64,000 nt of DNA from Flavobacteriaceae bacterium (GCA_002746415.1 NVXD01000015.1:62001-126000), one strand, 5' to 3'; counted from the stretch's first letter, positions 9,001 to 17,380 are shown. The notes: generated by a model not told the origin, from the letters alone. Numbers and translations are program-made.

Positions 9001-11765
9001 ATTTCAAATCTTACTGGGTTATCGTAAAAAGCAGTTCCTGGTCGCGGTTGGTAATCATACCCAGGAGATATATTGGTTTGACCGTTGTTGAAATTGTGAA
9101 TTCTAAATTTTAATCCATCAGGCTCGGAATTAAAATTGCCGCTAGGTTGCTCACCCGTACTACGTGTACCAAAGAACGCTAAGCCAGAACCACTTGTAAA
9201 ACTTAAGGTGGCAGATACATATAATGGATTACCTACGGTAGGCACAAATTCCGCGACGCTTCTTAGAGTACCACGACTACTAGTGTCACTTTTATATGCC
9301 CCATTAACAACAGATCCCGTATTGGTGCCCAATTCAAAATTATTGGTATCCCAAGTTCCCGAATTGAAATCTTCAGAAATCAAATTAGGATTGGGAGCCA
9401 TTTTTTGAAGTGAATAGGTTAAGGATGCTAAGCTGCCGCTATCATCCGTAGCTGATGTTGGATTTAGTTCAGTTCCCTGAATGGTATAAAAACAGTTAGC
9501 AATATCCGTAGCCTTGGTTGTATCTGCATTAAGTGTAAGTGTGGGGTCTGTTACGTCAACATATATAGCACTAAAGGTTGTATTTGCTGCTGTAATTGCA
9601 TTATCTGAGCTGTCTTCAACAGCGGTTCCAATTGCAACATAAATGACTTGTTCACTTAAAAAATCACTACTTGGGTTTATAGTAATAATCTTTTTATCTA
9701 CATCAATAGTAGCATCAAAAGCAATGTCTGAACCACTGGCATTAGTTTCTTTAAGTGTAATTAAAGCATCAACATTAGTATCAGTTAAAGCTGAATCGTC
9801 TATGTTTCTGACGGCCTCATCAAACGTAATGGTGATGTTTGAATTAGCTGTAACACCTGTAGCTCCGTTAATTGGGTTAAAAGTAACTGTTGATGGCGTA
9901 CTATCTAGAGCATCTCCCAGTACAACAAGGGATACTGATCTATACCATGCAATATTGAAAGGTCTTGTTGCTGGGAACGTAGGATATACAATTCCAGAAG
10001 ATTTTGAATACGAGGCTGTAGATACATTAGTAGCTACACCAAGATTTGTAAAGCTTTCCGATGCTTCAATAGCTATAGTTGTAGCTGTAGTTGGATCTCC
10101 TATTATACCTACCCAATAAGTCTTACCCATTCCTAAGAGAATACTTTCAGAAGGAATAGAAGCTGATATATATTCTGCTACACCTCCAGTAACGGCAATT
10201 TCAGCAGTTTGATAAATCAAGTTATCTAAGCTATCATATATTGCCATTTTTACGTTACCTGCCCCTGAAGTTGCATCAATATTAACTCCTAGTTCTCTTA
10301 AATCATAATTAGTAGAAGTAGGCATAACAAATTGTAAACTATAGAACCTATCATTCGTAAAGGTATGAGTTCCGCTTTTTTCAGTAAAACTTAAAATTGC
10401 GTCGGATATAAATTCAAAAGAACCAATATCAGTTGTTCCTTTTCTTGAATAGCCTTTTTGATCTTCAGAAGGCACAGAAACGGTACCATTTGCTGTATTA
10501 TTACCTGCGTCAATTGCTACACTTCCTGCCGCTAATGCTAACGTTTGCGTACCATTTAGTGTACTATTGTCTGCAAGAATAGAGCTTAAGTTTAAATTAC
10601 TTTGAACTCCCACGATACAACCATTTACGCCATTTGTAAAAGTAGACCCATTTTGAACTTCAACCAAATTGTACCCATTATTGGTGGTTAATGAAGCACC
10701 GGTGTAATCTCTTTGAATATTTCCTGTTGTTTTATTTTGTACAATTATGGTGTTTTTTAGTATTACTCCGTTGGGTGGATAAGAAGCCCCGCCAGTCATG
10801 GATGCAGCTATACCGTATCCAGATGTACCAAGTGAATTATATGCAATTGTTACATTTGTTAAATATGCATATTCCCTATAATTAGTACTGCCAGAACCGA
10901 GATTCACAGCCGTTCCCCCAGTATTTCCAGATATTGTTGTATTTGTAATTTTAATTCTAGGTGACCTTCCAGATATTGCCGCACCATAATATGCAGTATT
11001 ATTACTAAACGTAGAATTAGTAATATTTACTTCACCTGAGTTAGTATCACCCATTGATATATGAATACCACCACCAGCTCCTCCACTAATACCGGTACTG
11101 GAATTATTTTGAACTTGACATTTATCTAACGTAAGGCTACCCGTTGACAAGCTCCAAACACTTATACCACCACCTCCAAAATACCTAGTATCACTAATAG
11201 GTACATAAATATAGTTTTTTTCAATTATACAATTGGTCATAGTCAAATTTCCAGAATATCCCATAGAAACACCTGCTCCTCTTACATAACCACTTAAATT
11301 TCCATGTCTTATTGTTAAATCCTTAATAACAACTGTTTGTGAGCTACCTATAGATAATACCTTTCTATCTGCACTATTTGCCAAGCTATGTGCCTGAATA
11401 ATGGTGCTCCCAGACCCCTGGCCTTGAATTGTTAAGTTTTTGGATAAGGTATAACCTGATACGGCAGTATCTCCAGTTTCATCCGCATCTGTCCAGGTGA
11501 ATGTTCCTGTTAAATCAAGAGTGTCTCCACTAGAGGCACTAGTGTATCCTTTAGTAAATGTTTTAAAAGGTGTTACTGATGTTCCATCGCCAGTGGTATC
11601 ATCACCAGTACTAGAATTCACATAAATGGTAGTTTGGCTAAAAGCAGTTATACTAAACAACACAAGAAAGAGCGTTGATATATATTTTTTTGTTATTAAT
11701 TTGACTATACTTTTTGAATTAACACCTTTCTTTTCTTTTAATGATTTATTGTAATAATCTTTCAT
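6036..11765 (-). CDS. Giant multidomain type IX-secreted surface protein
   Basis: This 1909-residue protein has a signal peptide ending near TAFSQ after an extended N-terminus of about 30 residues. Domain order: right-handed beta-helix of the polymorphic outer-membrane type (about 46-450); an SbsA-type Ig-like domain (about 617-745, starting NPINGATGV); a concanavalin-like insert (about 790-975); HYR-like domains (about 980-1110); a PKD-like domain (about 1130-1190); twelve 25-residue BspA-type repeats (1240-1539, pattern MF..A..FN with W.V..V); thrombospondin type 3 Asp-rich repeats (about 1600-1815); and a gliding-type C-terminal sorting domain (about 1820-1909, AFTPNGDGIND, VYNRWG, PTGSYMYVID). 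The Asp-rich part should bind calcium as a stalk. It is probably an adhesin exposed on the cell surface; the ligand is unknown. Confidence 0.9.
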   Translation of the reverse strand: MKDYYNKSLKEKKGVNSKSIVKLITKKYISTLFLVLFSITAFSQTTIYVNSSTGDDTTGDGTSVTPFKTFTKGYTSASSGDTLDLTGTFTWTDADETGDTAVSGYTLSKNLTIQGQGSGSTIIQAHSLANSADRKVLSIGSSQTVVIKDLTIRHGNLSGYVRGAGVSMGYSGNLTMTNCIIEKNYIYVPISDTRYFGGGGISVWSLSTGSLTLDKCQVQNNSSTGISGGAGGGIHISMGDTNSGEVNITNSTFSNNTAYYGAAISGRSPRIKITNTTISGNTGGTAVNLGSGSTNYREYAYLTNVTIAYNSLGTSGYGIAASMTGGASYPPNGVILKNTIIVQNKTTGNIQRDYTGASLTTNNGYNLVEVQNGSTFTNGVNGCIVGVQSNLNLSSILADNSTLNGTQTLALAAGSVAIDAGNNTANGTVSVPSEDQKGYSRKGTTDIGSFEFISDAILSFTEKSGTHTFTNDRFYSLQFVMPTSTNYDLRELGVNIDATSGAGNVKMAIYDSLDNLIYQTAEIAVTGGVAEYISASIPSESILLGMGKTYWVGIIGDPTTATTIAIEASESFTNLGVATNVSTASYSKSSGIVYPTFPATRPFNIAWYRSVSLVVLGDALDSTPSTVTFNPINGATGVTANSNITITFDEAVRNIDDSALTDTNVDALITLKETNASGSDIAFDATIDVDKKIITINPSSDFLSEQVIYVAIGTAVEDSSDNAITAANTTFSAIYVDVTDPTLTLNADTTKATDIANCFYTIQGTELNPTSATDDSGSLASLTYSLQKMAPNPNLISEDFNSGTWDTNNFELGTNTGSVVNGAYKSDTSSRGTLRSVAEFVPTVGNPLYVSATLSFTSGSGLAFFGTRSTGEQPSGNFNSEPDGLKFRIHNFNNGQTNISPGYDYQPRPGTAFYDNPVRFEIIDDGASINVTMTNLVTNVTHTYSHNTAYTTGSNRVVFSGDNSVSWDDIKISSGAHEYVQEYQNGSNSLTGITLNPGENTIVWTATDAAGNDVSKSQIITVEDTIDPIVITQNITITLDNNGEASITPSEINNNSTDNCGIDTIVLDKQDFTPIDTGENTVLLTITDIHGNSNSETAVVTVINTDVNNDGLHDEAFVTTWKTDNPGDSNSTSITLPTKSGYTYNYDVDWEGDGTFDEFGLTGDATHNYSVAGTYTVQIKGTFPKIYFNGEGDYEKILTVAQWGTIAWENMSSAFQGCVNIQFSATDAPDLSNVTNMIEMFYGATSFNSPINHWDVGNVTDMESMFDEAIAFNQDLNDWNVSSVMDMNNMFYGAMAFNGLIDNWDVSSVIVMNSMFEEASNFNQDIGNWNVAAVTDMHDMFYEAMVFNQDINSWNVSIVTDMSYMFREAIAFNQNLDSWNVQNVTNMYAMFREASIFNGNIGSWNVGNVTDMETMFEEALAFNQNINSWDVSSVLTMSDMFEGTATFNQPLDNWIMSSVIVTEDMFEDAIAFNQPIANWDVSNIEDMNEMFEGASSFNQDLSNWDVSSVTNMDSMFYNAIAFNQDIGNWDFSQVTTMEDMFQNASLSVANYDALLLGLSVQTLQSNVPFNAGNSQFCTAVLERQFLIDTYGFTIIDMGQNCDEDEDGIIDMADNCPTIANADQADNDMDGQGDVCDDDDDNDTIPDTEDTFPLDPDEDTDTDDDGIGNNADTDDDDDGTPDNEDAFPLDSNEDTDTDDDGTGDNTDTDDDDDGTPDNEDAFPLDPNEDTDTDDDGTGNNADTDDDDDGTPDNEDAFPLDPNEDTDTDDDGTGDNEDMDDDGDGTADDSDAFPLDPNEDTDSDNDGIGDNADTVSSKNNEPSLVPAEAFTPNGDGINDTWVIPDIDNYPNSIVRVYNRWGHEVFAAQGYQNNWKGIYRSNSQKLPTGSYMYVIDLGNGTAPIQGWLFVNY
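6370..6870 (-). repeat. 105-base tandem repeats coding for thrombospondin type 3 units
   Basis: Equivalent points of the repeat lie at 6451, 6556, 6661 and 6766, exactly 105 bases apart, and the central copies are nearly identical. Each copy encodes 35 residues of the form DTDTDDDG...DDDDDG...DAFPLDPNE. Repeats this similar can expand or contract by recombination or slippage without shifting frame, since 105 is divisible by three. Confidence 0.9.
7149..8048 (-). repeat. Twelve 75-base BspA-type (DUF285) repeats
   Basis: Twelve consecutive units of exactly 75 bases (25 residues) each begin MF and contain FNQ or FNG, then W, then V..V. They run from 8048 down to 7149 without insertion, followed by a partial unit starting MFQNA. 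The unit resembles the leucine-rich-like repeats of BspA surface proteins. The DNA has diverged more than the protein pattern, so the array is old compared with the 105-base array next to it. Confidence 0.9.
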
Positions 11766-12452
11766 GTAAAATAATTTATATTGACTTAATGGCGAACATA
11801 TAGAAACAATGAAGTATTTTTCTTACAATTGTTGTGTGTTTAGAAATACAGTATGTGTAGTCGTATTAATTGTATGTTTGTTTGTAACTACCCTTGAATT
11901 AATGGTCTAAATAGGCGCCAAATGATTGGTCTTTCTTTAGATTAAAAATATATTTAGCGAAAGAAGATTTAGATTAACAATAGCTATTCTGTTTAGTATT
12001 TTTGGATGTCTTGCTCACCAATTCGGATTTAAGCCTCACAATACTCTCATAGACTACGATTTATACCTTCTGTAGTCCCTGAAATCTTTGAATCTGGGCT
12101 TTTATTCCATTTTTATCATTCCAACCATTATGAGTTGTATGGTAGGGCAAACGGATAATTCTAGGCTTAAAATGGAACACCATAACCGTAATAGGAAACA
12201 ATCCCAAATTGTAGTTTTTGATGATTTTCTAGTGTCCAAAATGAGTCTAATTTTTGCCATTTTGTAGCTTTCTTTACTTCAAGGGAGTGATAAAAATGCA
12301 CACTTTTTCTTGAATTCATACGATATTGAATGACATCAAAAAATATGAAAACAAGTGTAAAACAATAAGTTACATCATATTTTTAATTTCCGAGGATGTT
12401 GTATTTGAAGACTGGCAGGCAATAGGTCACTGGTTCCCCCGAAACCTCGGGG
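11766..12452. other. Long non-coding gap
   Basis: About 690 bases upstream of the giant surface-protein gene. I see no gene, tRNA or clear promoter. A 9-base inverted repeat (TTCCATTTT near 12105 and AAAATGGAA near 12170) stands about 60 bases apart, and the right part runs into the dispersed repeat at 12453. The stretch could hold remains of deleted genes, but no translated frame reads as a known protein. Confidence 0.4.
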
Positions 12453-12503
12453 CGGTATTCTCCACTTAATAAAAAAAGCCTTCATGAAAATGAGGACTTT
12501 TTT
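12453..12503 (+). repeat. Dispersed repeat with hairpin, copy 2
   Basis: CGGTATTCTCCAC (12453-12465) is followed by AAGCCTTCAT, a GAAA loop and ATGAGGACTT (about 12476-12499) with a T-run, matching the copy at 5011-5062. The right arm has changed at two positions (ATGAGGAC instead of ATGAAGGC), giving one mismatch and one wobble. It also lies just past the 3' end of the minus-strand gene at 12522 and may serve as its terminator. Confidence 0.65.
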
Positions 12504-12521
12504 TATTAAGAGAAGTTGTTA

Positions 12522-13814
12522 TTACCATTCTAAAGTATAGTGGCCTACCAAGGCATGCCTTTCAAAAGACAACAGCCATAGATGTATTTTATTTTTCGAT
12601 TCCGTATCAAAATGTAATAGCGGCCCATCAATGCCAATTTGATGACTATCTAACCAATTATCATTTTCGTCAGTTAGATAGGCATAATAGGGATTGTTTT
12701 TTGCGTTTGCCTGTATGTGTTTAGCATACGATTCGTAAAAGCTATGATTACCAAAACCCATTGAATTTTGCCAACCCATATGTGCTTCCTCTTCACTTAG
12801 TGCTTTAAGTTCTGTAAAATCCAAACCTCCCAGAATTAATTTTGTGATTCTGTTGCCGTTTTTGTCCTTGAAGATTATTTCCATTTCATGCAAAAGTAGA
12901 CCGTCTTCTTCTAATTTGGATTTTCGAAGCATAAGAGTGTCCAATTGAAATAGCCTGCCCAATTCAGTTTTTCTAGGGGATGATTTTTCGTAAATTCCAG
13001 GGGGTGAAAAAGTTGCAAACAGCGTACTATCTGTTTGAAGCGCTCGCATGCTTGTAAAGACTTTTGGGGCAATTATTTCATTTATTTTTTTCGCCCGTTC
13101 GCCTTCAATTGGATACATGGCATCACTTAAATCTTTATAAGTAACAGAGATGTTTTCCATCTCCTTATGTAATAATTCTTTCTTGATTTCTTTGTTCTCA
13201 GCCGTTTTCCATTGTTCCAAATATGCTGCAAATTCTTGGAAAGACCTCTGGTTGGTTTCCAAGAATAATTCTTGATAGACATCTTTTGGAAAATTGAACC
13301 AGCCATGCGCATAAGGAAGTAGTTTGTTGTCTTCTTCTGTATATGCCATTACTTCCCATAAATAAGAATTGAGGCAATTCCTCGCCAGATCTATCCTTTT
13401 TATCTTTTTAAAATCTGAAGAAAATTCATGTTCGCCAAATGCAACTTGATTTCTGTTCCATTCCTGATTAACCAATGCTATTTGAGTCAAATATTCATTT
13501 TCATGAAACTGATCGGGAATAGTCGGGATCCAAGATGATAAATCAATATTGTTTAAAGTAATAACGCCCTTTTTGTTTGTTTGAAACTTTATATCGTAAA
13601 GAGAATTTTCATTTTTCTTTAGAATGCCACTCCTAAAAAAATCCTCTTGATATCCTGAGCTTCTAAAACCAAAATCGGGATTTGAGGGATATTCAACATC
13701 TTGAAACCCCCTTATTTGAAACGCTATTTCCATATTTTCAAGGGTGTTTGAAAATACCACAACTGAAATAGTAAATAGACTTAAAACGGCCAACACCACA
13801 ATTCTCTTCTTCAT
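12522..13814 (-). CDS. Hypothetical secreted or membrane-anchored protein
   Basis: I start this at 13814 (430 residues) because MKKRIVVLAVLSLFTISVVV is a classic signal or anchor segment; an upstream in-frame ATG at 13859 would add 15 residues before it. The rest is soluble and rich in aromatic and charged residues (for example ALVGHYTLEW at the C-terminus). I recognise no family and no sorting domain. It stands alone between two long gaps, so neighbours give no hint of its job. Confidence 0.65.
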   Translation of the reverse strand: MKKRIVVLAVLSLFTISVVVFSNTLENMEIAFQIRGFQDVEYPSNPDFGFRSSGYQEDFFRSGILKKNENSLYDIKFQTNKKGVITLNNIDLSSWIPTIPDQFHENEYLTQIALVNQEWNRNQVAFGEHEFSSDFKKIKRIDLARNCLNSYLWEVMAYTEEDNKLLPYAHGWFNFPKDVYQELFLETNQRSFQEFAAYLEQWKTAENKEIKKELLHKEMENISVTYKDLSDAMYPIEGERAKKINEIIAPKVFTSMRALQTDSTLFATFSPPGIYEKSSPRKTELGRLFQLDTLMLRKSKLEEDGLLLHEMEIIFKDKNGNRITKLILGGLDFTELKALSEEEAHMGWQNSMGFGNHSFYESYAKHIQANAKNNPYYAYLTDENDNWLDSHQIGIDGPLLHFDTESKNKIHLWLLSFERHALVGHYTLEW

Positions 13815-14059
13815 ACCTGTTTTAAATATCAGCCGACGAAAGTAACATCTTTTTAGCAATAATTCTAGGAATATGGTATAGTGTGTTAGGTCACGGGACT
13901 TAAACTCAGTTCAATGCGCTTCAAATGAATTAAAAATCTAGGAATTATACATGATGAATTCCTTAAACAGGTAGTTTAAGACAGTAAATGAAATTAAATT
14001 TATACAAAATAATAGGGTCATTCAATTATTATTATTGGAACCCTATCCTTTAAAAATAG
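13815..14059. other. Non-coding gap with one inverted repeat
   Basis: No gene seen. ATAGGGT (14012-14018) and ACCCTAT (14040-14046) can pair as a 7-base stem with an inner CAAT/ATTG pairing. Its role is unclear, and it directly precedes the gene remnant at 14060. Confidence 0.35.
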
Positions 14060-14230
14060 AATGAAAATCAATTTGTAATTGAACTAAATCTTGGTGGCAC
14101 AAAAGAATACTCTTTGGAAGTAATGGATACTTGGAATATGAAAATAGTATCTGAGGAAACTGTTAGTCCAGGAAAATTTCGATACAAAACAACGATGCCA
14201 TTTACAGCACTTAGGCTTGTTGCAAATTAA
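14060..14230 (+). pseudogene. C-terminal remnant of an enzyme-like gene
   Basis: After a stop at 14057-14059 a frame of 56 codons runs to a stop at 14228-14230, followed by a good terminator. It reads as a beta-sheet protein end (EYSLEVMDTWNMK, then PFTALRLVAN) and has no start codon near its beginning. The VIDTWNM-like string resembles the C-terminal beta domain of DUF5605-type glycoside hydrolases, but that is from memory and weak. The rest of the gene is not present upstream, so this looks like a deletion remnant. Confidence 0.5.
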
Positions 14231-14244
14231 AGTGTTTTGTGTTT

Positions 14245-14280
14245 AAAAAGGCCTTCCAAAATGTAGGAAGGCCTTTTTTA
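14245..14280 (+). terminator. Intrinsic terminator after gene remnant
   Basis: Stem AAAAAGGCCTTCC / GGAAGGCCTTTTT around AAAATGTA, ending in T. It stays intact although the gene before it is only a fragment. Confidence 0.8.
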
Positions 14281-14329
14281 TATAACTACCGGGTTTTTTT
14301 ACACCATTATCTTCAGGAAATTAAGATAA

Positions 14330-14890
14330 TTATTGTTGCGCCATTTCTAGGTTGATGATAATTTCTACATCATCACCAAGAGCGGCATTGTCACCACCTA
14401 CGCCAAATTCTTTACGTGCTATGGTTCCAGTTAGTTTTATTCCAGCTTTTAATTTTTTACTACGTTGATCAGTAATAATTCCGTTTAGTTTACCTTTTAG
14501 TTGAATTGGTTTTGTATTTCCCCTAATAGTAAAATCTCCGTCAAGTAAAAATGTTTTGTCTCCAGTTTTTTTATAGGAATTACTTTTAAATGTCATTGTT
14601 GGATGTGCTTCCGCCGCAAAAAAATCATCAGATTTTAAATGCCCATCTCTACGCTCATTACTTGTACTAATACTTGCAGTTTCAATAGTAACCGTAAATG
14701 TTGGGTCACTAAAGGCATCATTGGCAACTGCTTCAATATCAAACTTGCCAAAATTCCCTGTTACTTCTGAAATCACAAGGTGTGATATAGAAAAGTTAAT
14801 ATTAGAATGTCCTGCATCTACTTTCCATGTAGATTGTGCCATTAAAGTTGAGCAACCAATTAAGAGAAAAATAAAAATTGTCTTTTTCAT
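14330..14890 (-). CDS. YceI-family periplasmic protein
   Basis: This 186-residue protein has a signal peptide ending LMAQS, then the YceI lipocalin-like barrel: STWKVDAGHSNINFSISHL at the start of the mature protein, RRDGHLKSDDFF in the middle and GDDVEIIINLEM at the end. YceI proteins bind polyisoprenoid lipids in the periplasm and are often induced by stress. The length is normal for the family. It is transcribed alone, and an inverted repeat lies in its promoter region. The precise ligand cannot be told. Confidence 0.92.
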   Translation of the reverse strand: MKKTIFIFLLIGCSTLMAQSTWKVDAGHSNINFSISHLVISEVTGNFGKFDIEAVANDAFSDPTFTVTIETASISTSNERRDGHLKSDDFFAAEAHPTMTFKSNSYKKTGDKTFLLDGDFTIRGNTKPIQLKGKLNGIITDQRSKKLKAGIKLTGTIARKEFGVGGDNAALGDDVEIIINLEMAQQ

Positions 14891-14913
14891 AGTGTATCAT
14901 ATTTGTTATTACA

Positions 14914-14935
14914 GTTTCATTATTGTTCATGAAAC
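14914..14935. promoter_or_regulatory. Inverted repeat upstream of yceI
   Basis: GTTTCAT and ATGAAAC form a perfect 7-base inverted repeat with 8 bases between, centred about 34 bases upstream of the yceI start codon. The place and size suit an operator for a dimeric repressor. No regulator gene is adjacent, so the partner is unknown. Confidence 0.4.
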
Positions 14936-15089
14936 TTTATATAGGGAAATAGGACGCTAAAAAATATAAAAGGTTTAATGTTTTTTTCGAAAAGCCAAAT
15001 GTTGTTTTTATATCTCATTGATTATAAAGTTTATACAATATTTTCGATCTTGTGGATTCTCCATGTGATATTGTCCATATTGAAATTAA

Positions 15090-15111
15090 AAACATGATTT
15101 ATATCATAGTT
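15090..15111. promoter_or_regulatory. FNR-like site upstream of hemN
   Basis: AAACATGA-TTTATA-TCATAGTT matches the palindrome seen before ccoI and nirK (core ATGA-N6-TCA). Its centre, 15100.5, is 34 bases from TACCTTGT (15131-15138), a poor version of the TAnnTTTG -7 box, and 61 bases from the hemN start. hemN is a classic low-oxygen gene, so FNR-type activation is plausible. Confidence 0.6.
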
Positions 15112-15161
15112 TTTAGCATCAAACCAGTCATACCTTGTGAAGGGTAAATTAAAAATTATAT

Positions 15162-16523
15162 ATGTGCAGTTTAGTTCAAAAGTACAACGTACCAGGACCA
15201 AGATATACGAGTTATCCTACTGTTCCTTACTGGGATATGGATAATTTTTCTGGTAGAAAATGGAAAGAAACCTTAAAATATAGTTTTGGGGAGAGCAATG
15301 ATAAAGATGGGATAAGCTTGTACATTCATTTGCCTTTTTGTGAAAGCATGTGTACTTTTTGTGGTTGCCACAAGCGCATTACTAAACGCCATGAAGTAGA
15401 AGATCCATACATAAAAACAGTATTGAAAGAATGGGCTTTATATTGCAATCTTCTTGATGCTAAACCAAAAATTAAAGAGCTTCACCTTGGTGGGGGTACG
15501 CCAACTTTTTTTTCCTCAGAAAATTTGCTATTGCTAATAGGGGGACTTTTTGAGCACGCGACCAAAGCAGAGGGTAGTGTTTTTAGTTTTGAAGGACATC
15601 CTAATAATACCACAAAAAAACATTTGCAAACGCTATACAATGTTGGGTTTTCTAAAGTGAGTTTTGGAATTCAAGATTACAATGAGGAAGTGCAGAAAGC
15701 AATTCATAGGATGCAGCCTTTTGAGAATGTGAAAAATGTAACCCAATGGGCTCGTGAAATAGGATACGATTCTATTGGACATGATCTAATTTTTGGACTT
15801 CCTTTTCAGAAAACAAAACACATTGAAGAAACCATAGCCAAAACAAAAGAATTAAAACCAGACCGATTGGCTTTTTATAGTTATGCCCATGTGCCGTGGT
15901 TAAAAGGAAATGGGCAAAGAGGGTATAAAGATGAAGATTTGCCTTCCGCAAAAGAAAAAAGAGAACAATATAAAATAGGAAAAGAGTTATTAGAACAAGC
16001 GGGTTACCATGAAATTGGGATGGATCATTTTGCCCTGAAGAAAGATAAGTTGTTCAGTTCTATGAAGACCAAAAACCTGCATCGTAATTTTATGGGATAT
16101 ACAGCTTCTAAAACACAATTAATGATAGGTTTGGGAGCTTCAAGTATAAGCGATAGCTGGTATAGTTTTGCCCAAAATGTAAAAAGCTTGGAAGAATATC
16201 ATCATTTAGTGGAGCATAATATTATCCCTATTTATAGAGGCCATATCCTCACAGAAGAAGACATAATTATTAGAAAGCATATATTAAATATAATGTGTAA
16301 CTTTAAGACAGGATGGCACAAGAAGGAAGAATGGTTTCCTAGAATAGGAGAAGTACTTCCAAGACTTAAAGAAATGGAAAAGGACGGATTGTTAAAAATA
16401 TCAGGCACTCAATTAGAGGTAAATGATACGGGAAAGCCTTTTGTTCGAAATATTTGCATGGCGTTTGACGTTCTATTATATGAAAAGCAGCCAGAAAAAA
16501 GATTGTTCTCTATGACTATTTAA
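15162..16523 (+). CDS. hemN: Oxygen-independent coproporphyrinogen III oxidase
   Basis: This cytoplasmic radical-SAM enzyme converts coproporphyrinogen III to protoporphyrinogen IX without oxygen, supplying heme when oxygen is scarce. The 453 residues start near the usual YNVPGPRYTSYPT motif. The iron-sulfur site has Cys60, Cys64, Cys67 and the extra Cys69 of true HemN (CESMCTFCGC). HLGGGTPTF and the substrate-region motif FGLPFQ follow. HemN is distinguished from the look-alike HemW by this N-terminus and by Cys69. It lies 13 bases before a universal stress gene, probably in the same transcript, and has an FNR-like site upstream. The product would be needed for the many hemes of the cbb3 oxidase and NirK-cytochrome encoded nearby. 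Confidence 0.93.
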   Translation: MCSLVQKYNVPGPRYTSYPTVPYWDMDNFSGRKWKETLKYSFGESNDKDGISLYIHLPFCESMCTFCGCHKRITKRHEVEDPYIKTVLKEWALYCNLLDAKPKIKELHLGGGTPTFFSSENLLLLIGGLFEHATKAEGSVFSFEGHPNNTTKKHLQTLYNVGFSKVSFGIQDYNEEVQKAIHRMQPFENVKNVTQWAREIGYDSIGHDLIFGLPFQKTKHIEETIAKTKELKPDRLAFYSYAHVPWLKGNGQRGYKDEDLPSAKEKREQYKIGKELLEQAGYHEIGMDHFALKKDKLFSSMKTKNLHRNFMGYTASKTQLMIGLGASSISDSWYSFAQNVKSLEEYHHLVEHNIIPIYRGHILTEEDIIIRKHILNIMCNFKTGWHKKEEWFPRIGEVLPRLKEMEKDGLLKISGTQLEVNDTGKPFVRNICMAFDVLLYEKQPEKRLFSMTI

Positions 16524-16536
16524 AACCTTTTGTATT

Positions 16537-17358
16537 ATGAAAACAATAATTGTTCCAGTCGATTTCTCCGAACAGTCAGAATATGCATTAAAGGTAGCGG
16601 CATCTATTGCTACAGAACAGAAATCTGAAATTATAGCGCTTCATATGTTAGAAATGTCTGACGCGATGATTTCTTCTTCTGAGGGTATGTACATGAACCA
16701 AACCATGTTTTTTTTAAAACTGGCAGAAAAACAATTTAAAGATTTTTTGAACAAACCATTTTTAAAAAATATAAAAGTAATACCTATCATAAAGCACTAT
16801 AAAGTATATAGTGAGGTGAATGAAATTGCAGCAAAGCACAATGCCAATTTAATTGTTATGGGCTCTCATGGTACTGATGGATTAAAAGAAATTTTTATTG
16901 GATCAAATGCTGAGAAAATGGTTAGAAATGCTAACATTCCTGTATTGGTAATCAAAGAAGATATGCCAAGTTTTAAGGTTCGAAATATAGTATTTGCAAG
17001 TAATTTTGATGAAGAAAATATCAAGGTTTATGAAAAGGCTGGTGTCTTTGCGAAGAAACTTTCAGCAAAATTGGAATTGGTTTATATAAACACACCCGGC
17101 GATAAATTTCTTAGCACTGAGGATGCAGATATAAAAATCTCAAAATTTCTTGATAAAATTGAATCTCAACAAGCAGTAGAAATTTACAATGACTACAATG
17201 TTGAAAAAGGAATTCTTAATTACAGTAAGAAGATGAATGCTGATTTAATAGCCATTCCCACCCATGGAAGAAAAGGCTTGTCTCATTTTTTTATGGGAAG
17301 CATTGGAGAAGATATTGCAAATCACGCTAAGATACCTGTGGTTACTTTTAAAATTTAG
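16537..17358 (+). CDS. Tandem-domain universal stress protein
   Basis: The 273 residues form two UspA domains. Domain 1 (about 1-145) holds the complete ATP-binding pattern G-2x-G-9x-G-S in MGSHGTDGLKEIFIGSN. Domain 2 (about 148-273) has PTHGRKGLSHFFMGS, where the first Gly of the pattern is Pro. Usp proteins bind ATP and support survival under energy or oxygen stress. It follows hemN closely, suggesting shared FNR-type control, and ends at a strong terminator. Confidence 0.92.
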   Translation: MKTIIVPVDFSEQSEYALKVAASIATEQKSEIIALHMLEMSDAMISSSEGMYMNQTMFFLKLAEKQFKDFLNKPFLKNIKVIPIIKHYKVYSEVNEIAAKHNANLIVMGSHGTDGLKEIFIGSNAEKMVRNANIPVLVIKEDMPSFKVRNIVFASNFDEENIKVYEKAGVFAKKLSAKLELVYINTPGDKFLSTEDADIKISKFLDKIESQQAVEIYNDYNVEKGILNYSKKMNADLIAIPTHGRKGLSHFFMGSIGEDIANHAKIPVVTFKI

Positions 17359-17380
17359 GGACTTTATGTTTAGGTATTGT

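Noticed and set aside
12427-12465. tRNA-like tail (GGTCACTGGTTC...CTCCAC)
   Set aside because: No matching acceptor 5' strand, anticodon arm or proper T-loop upstream; part of the dispersed repeat.
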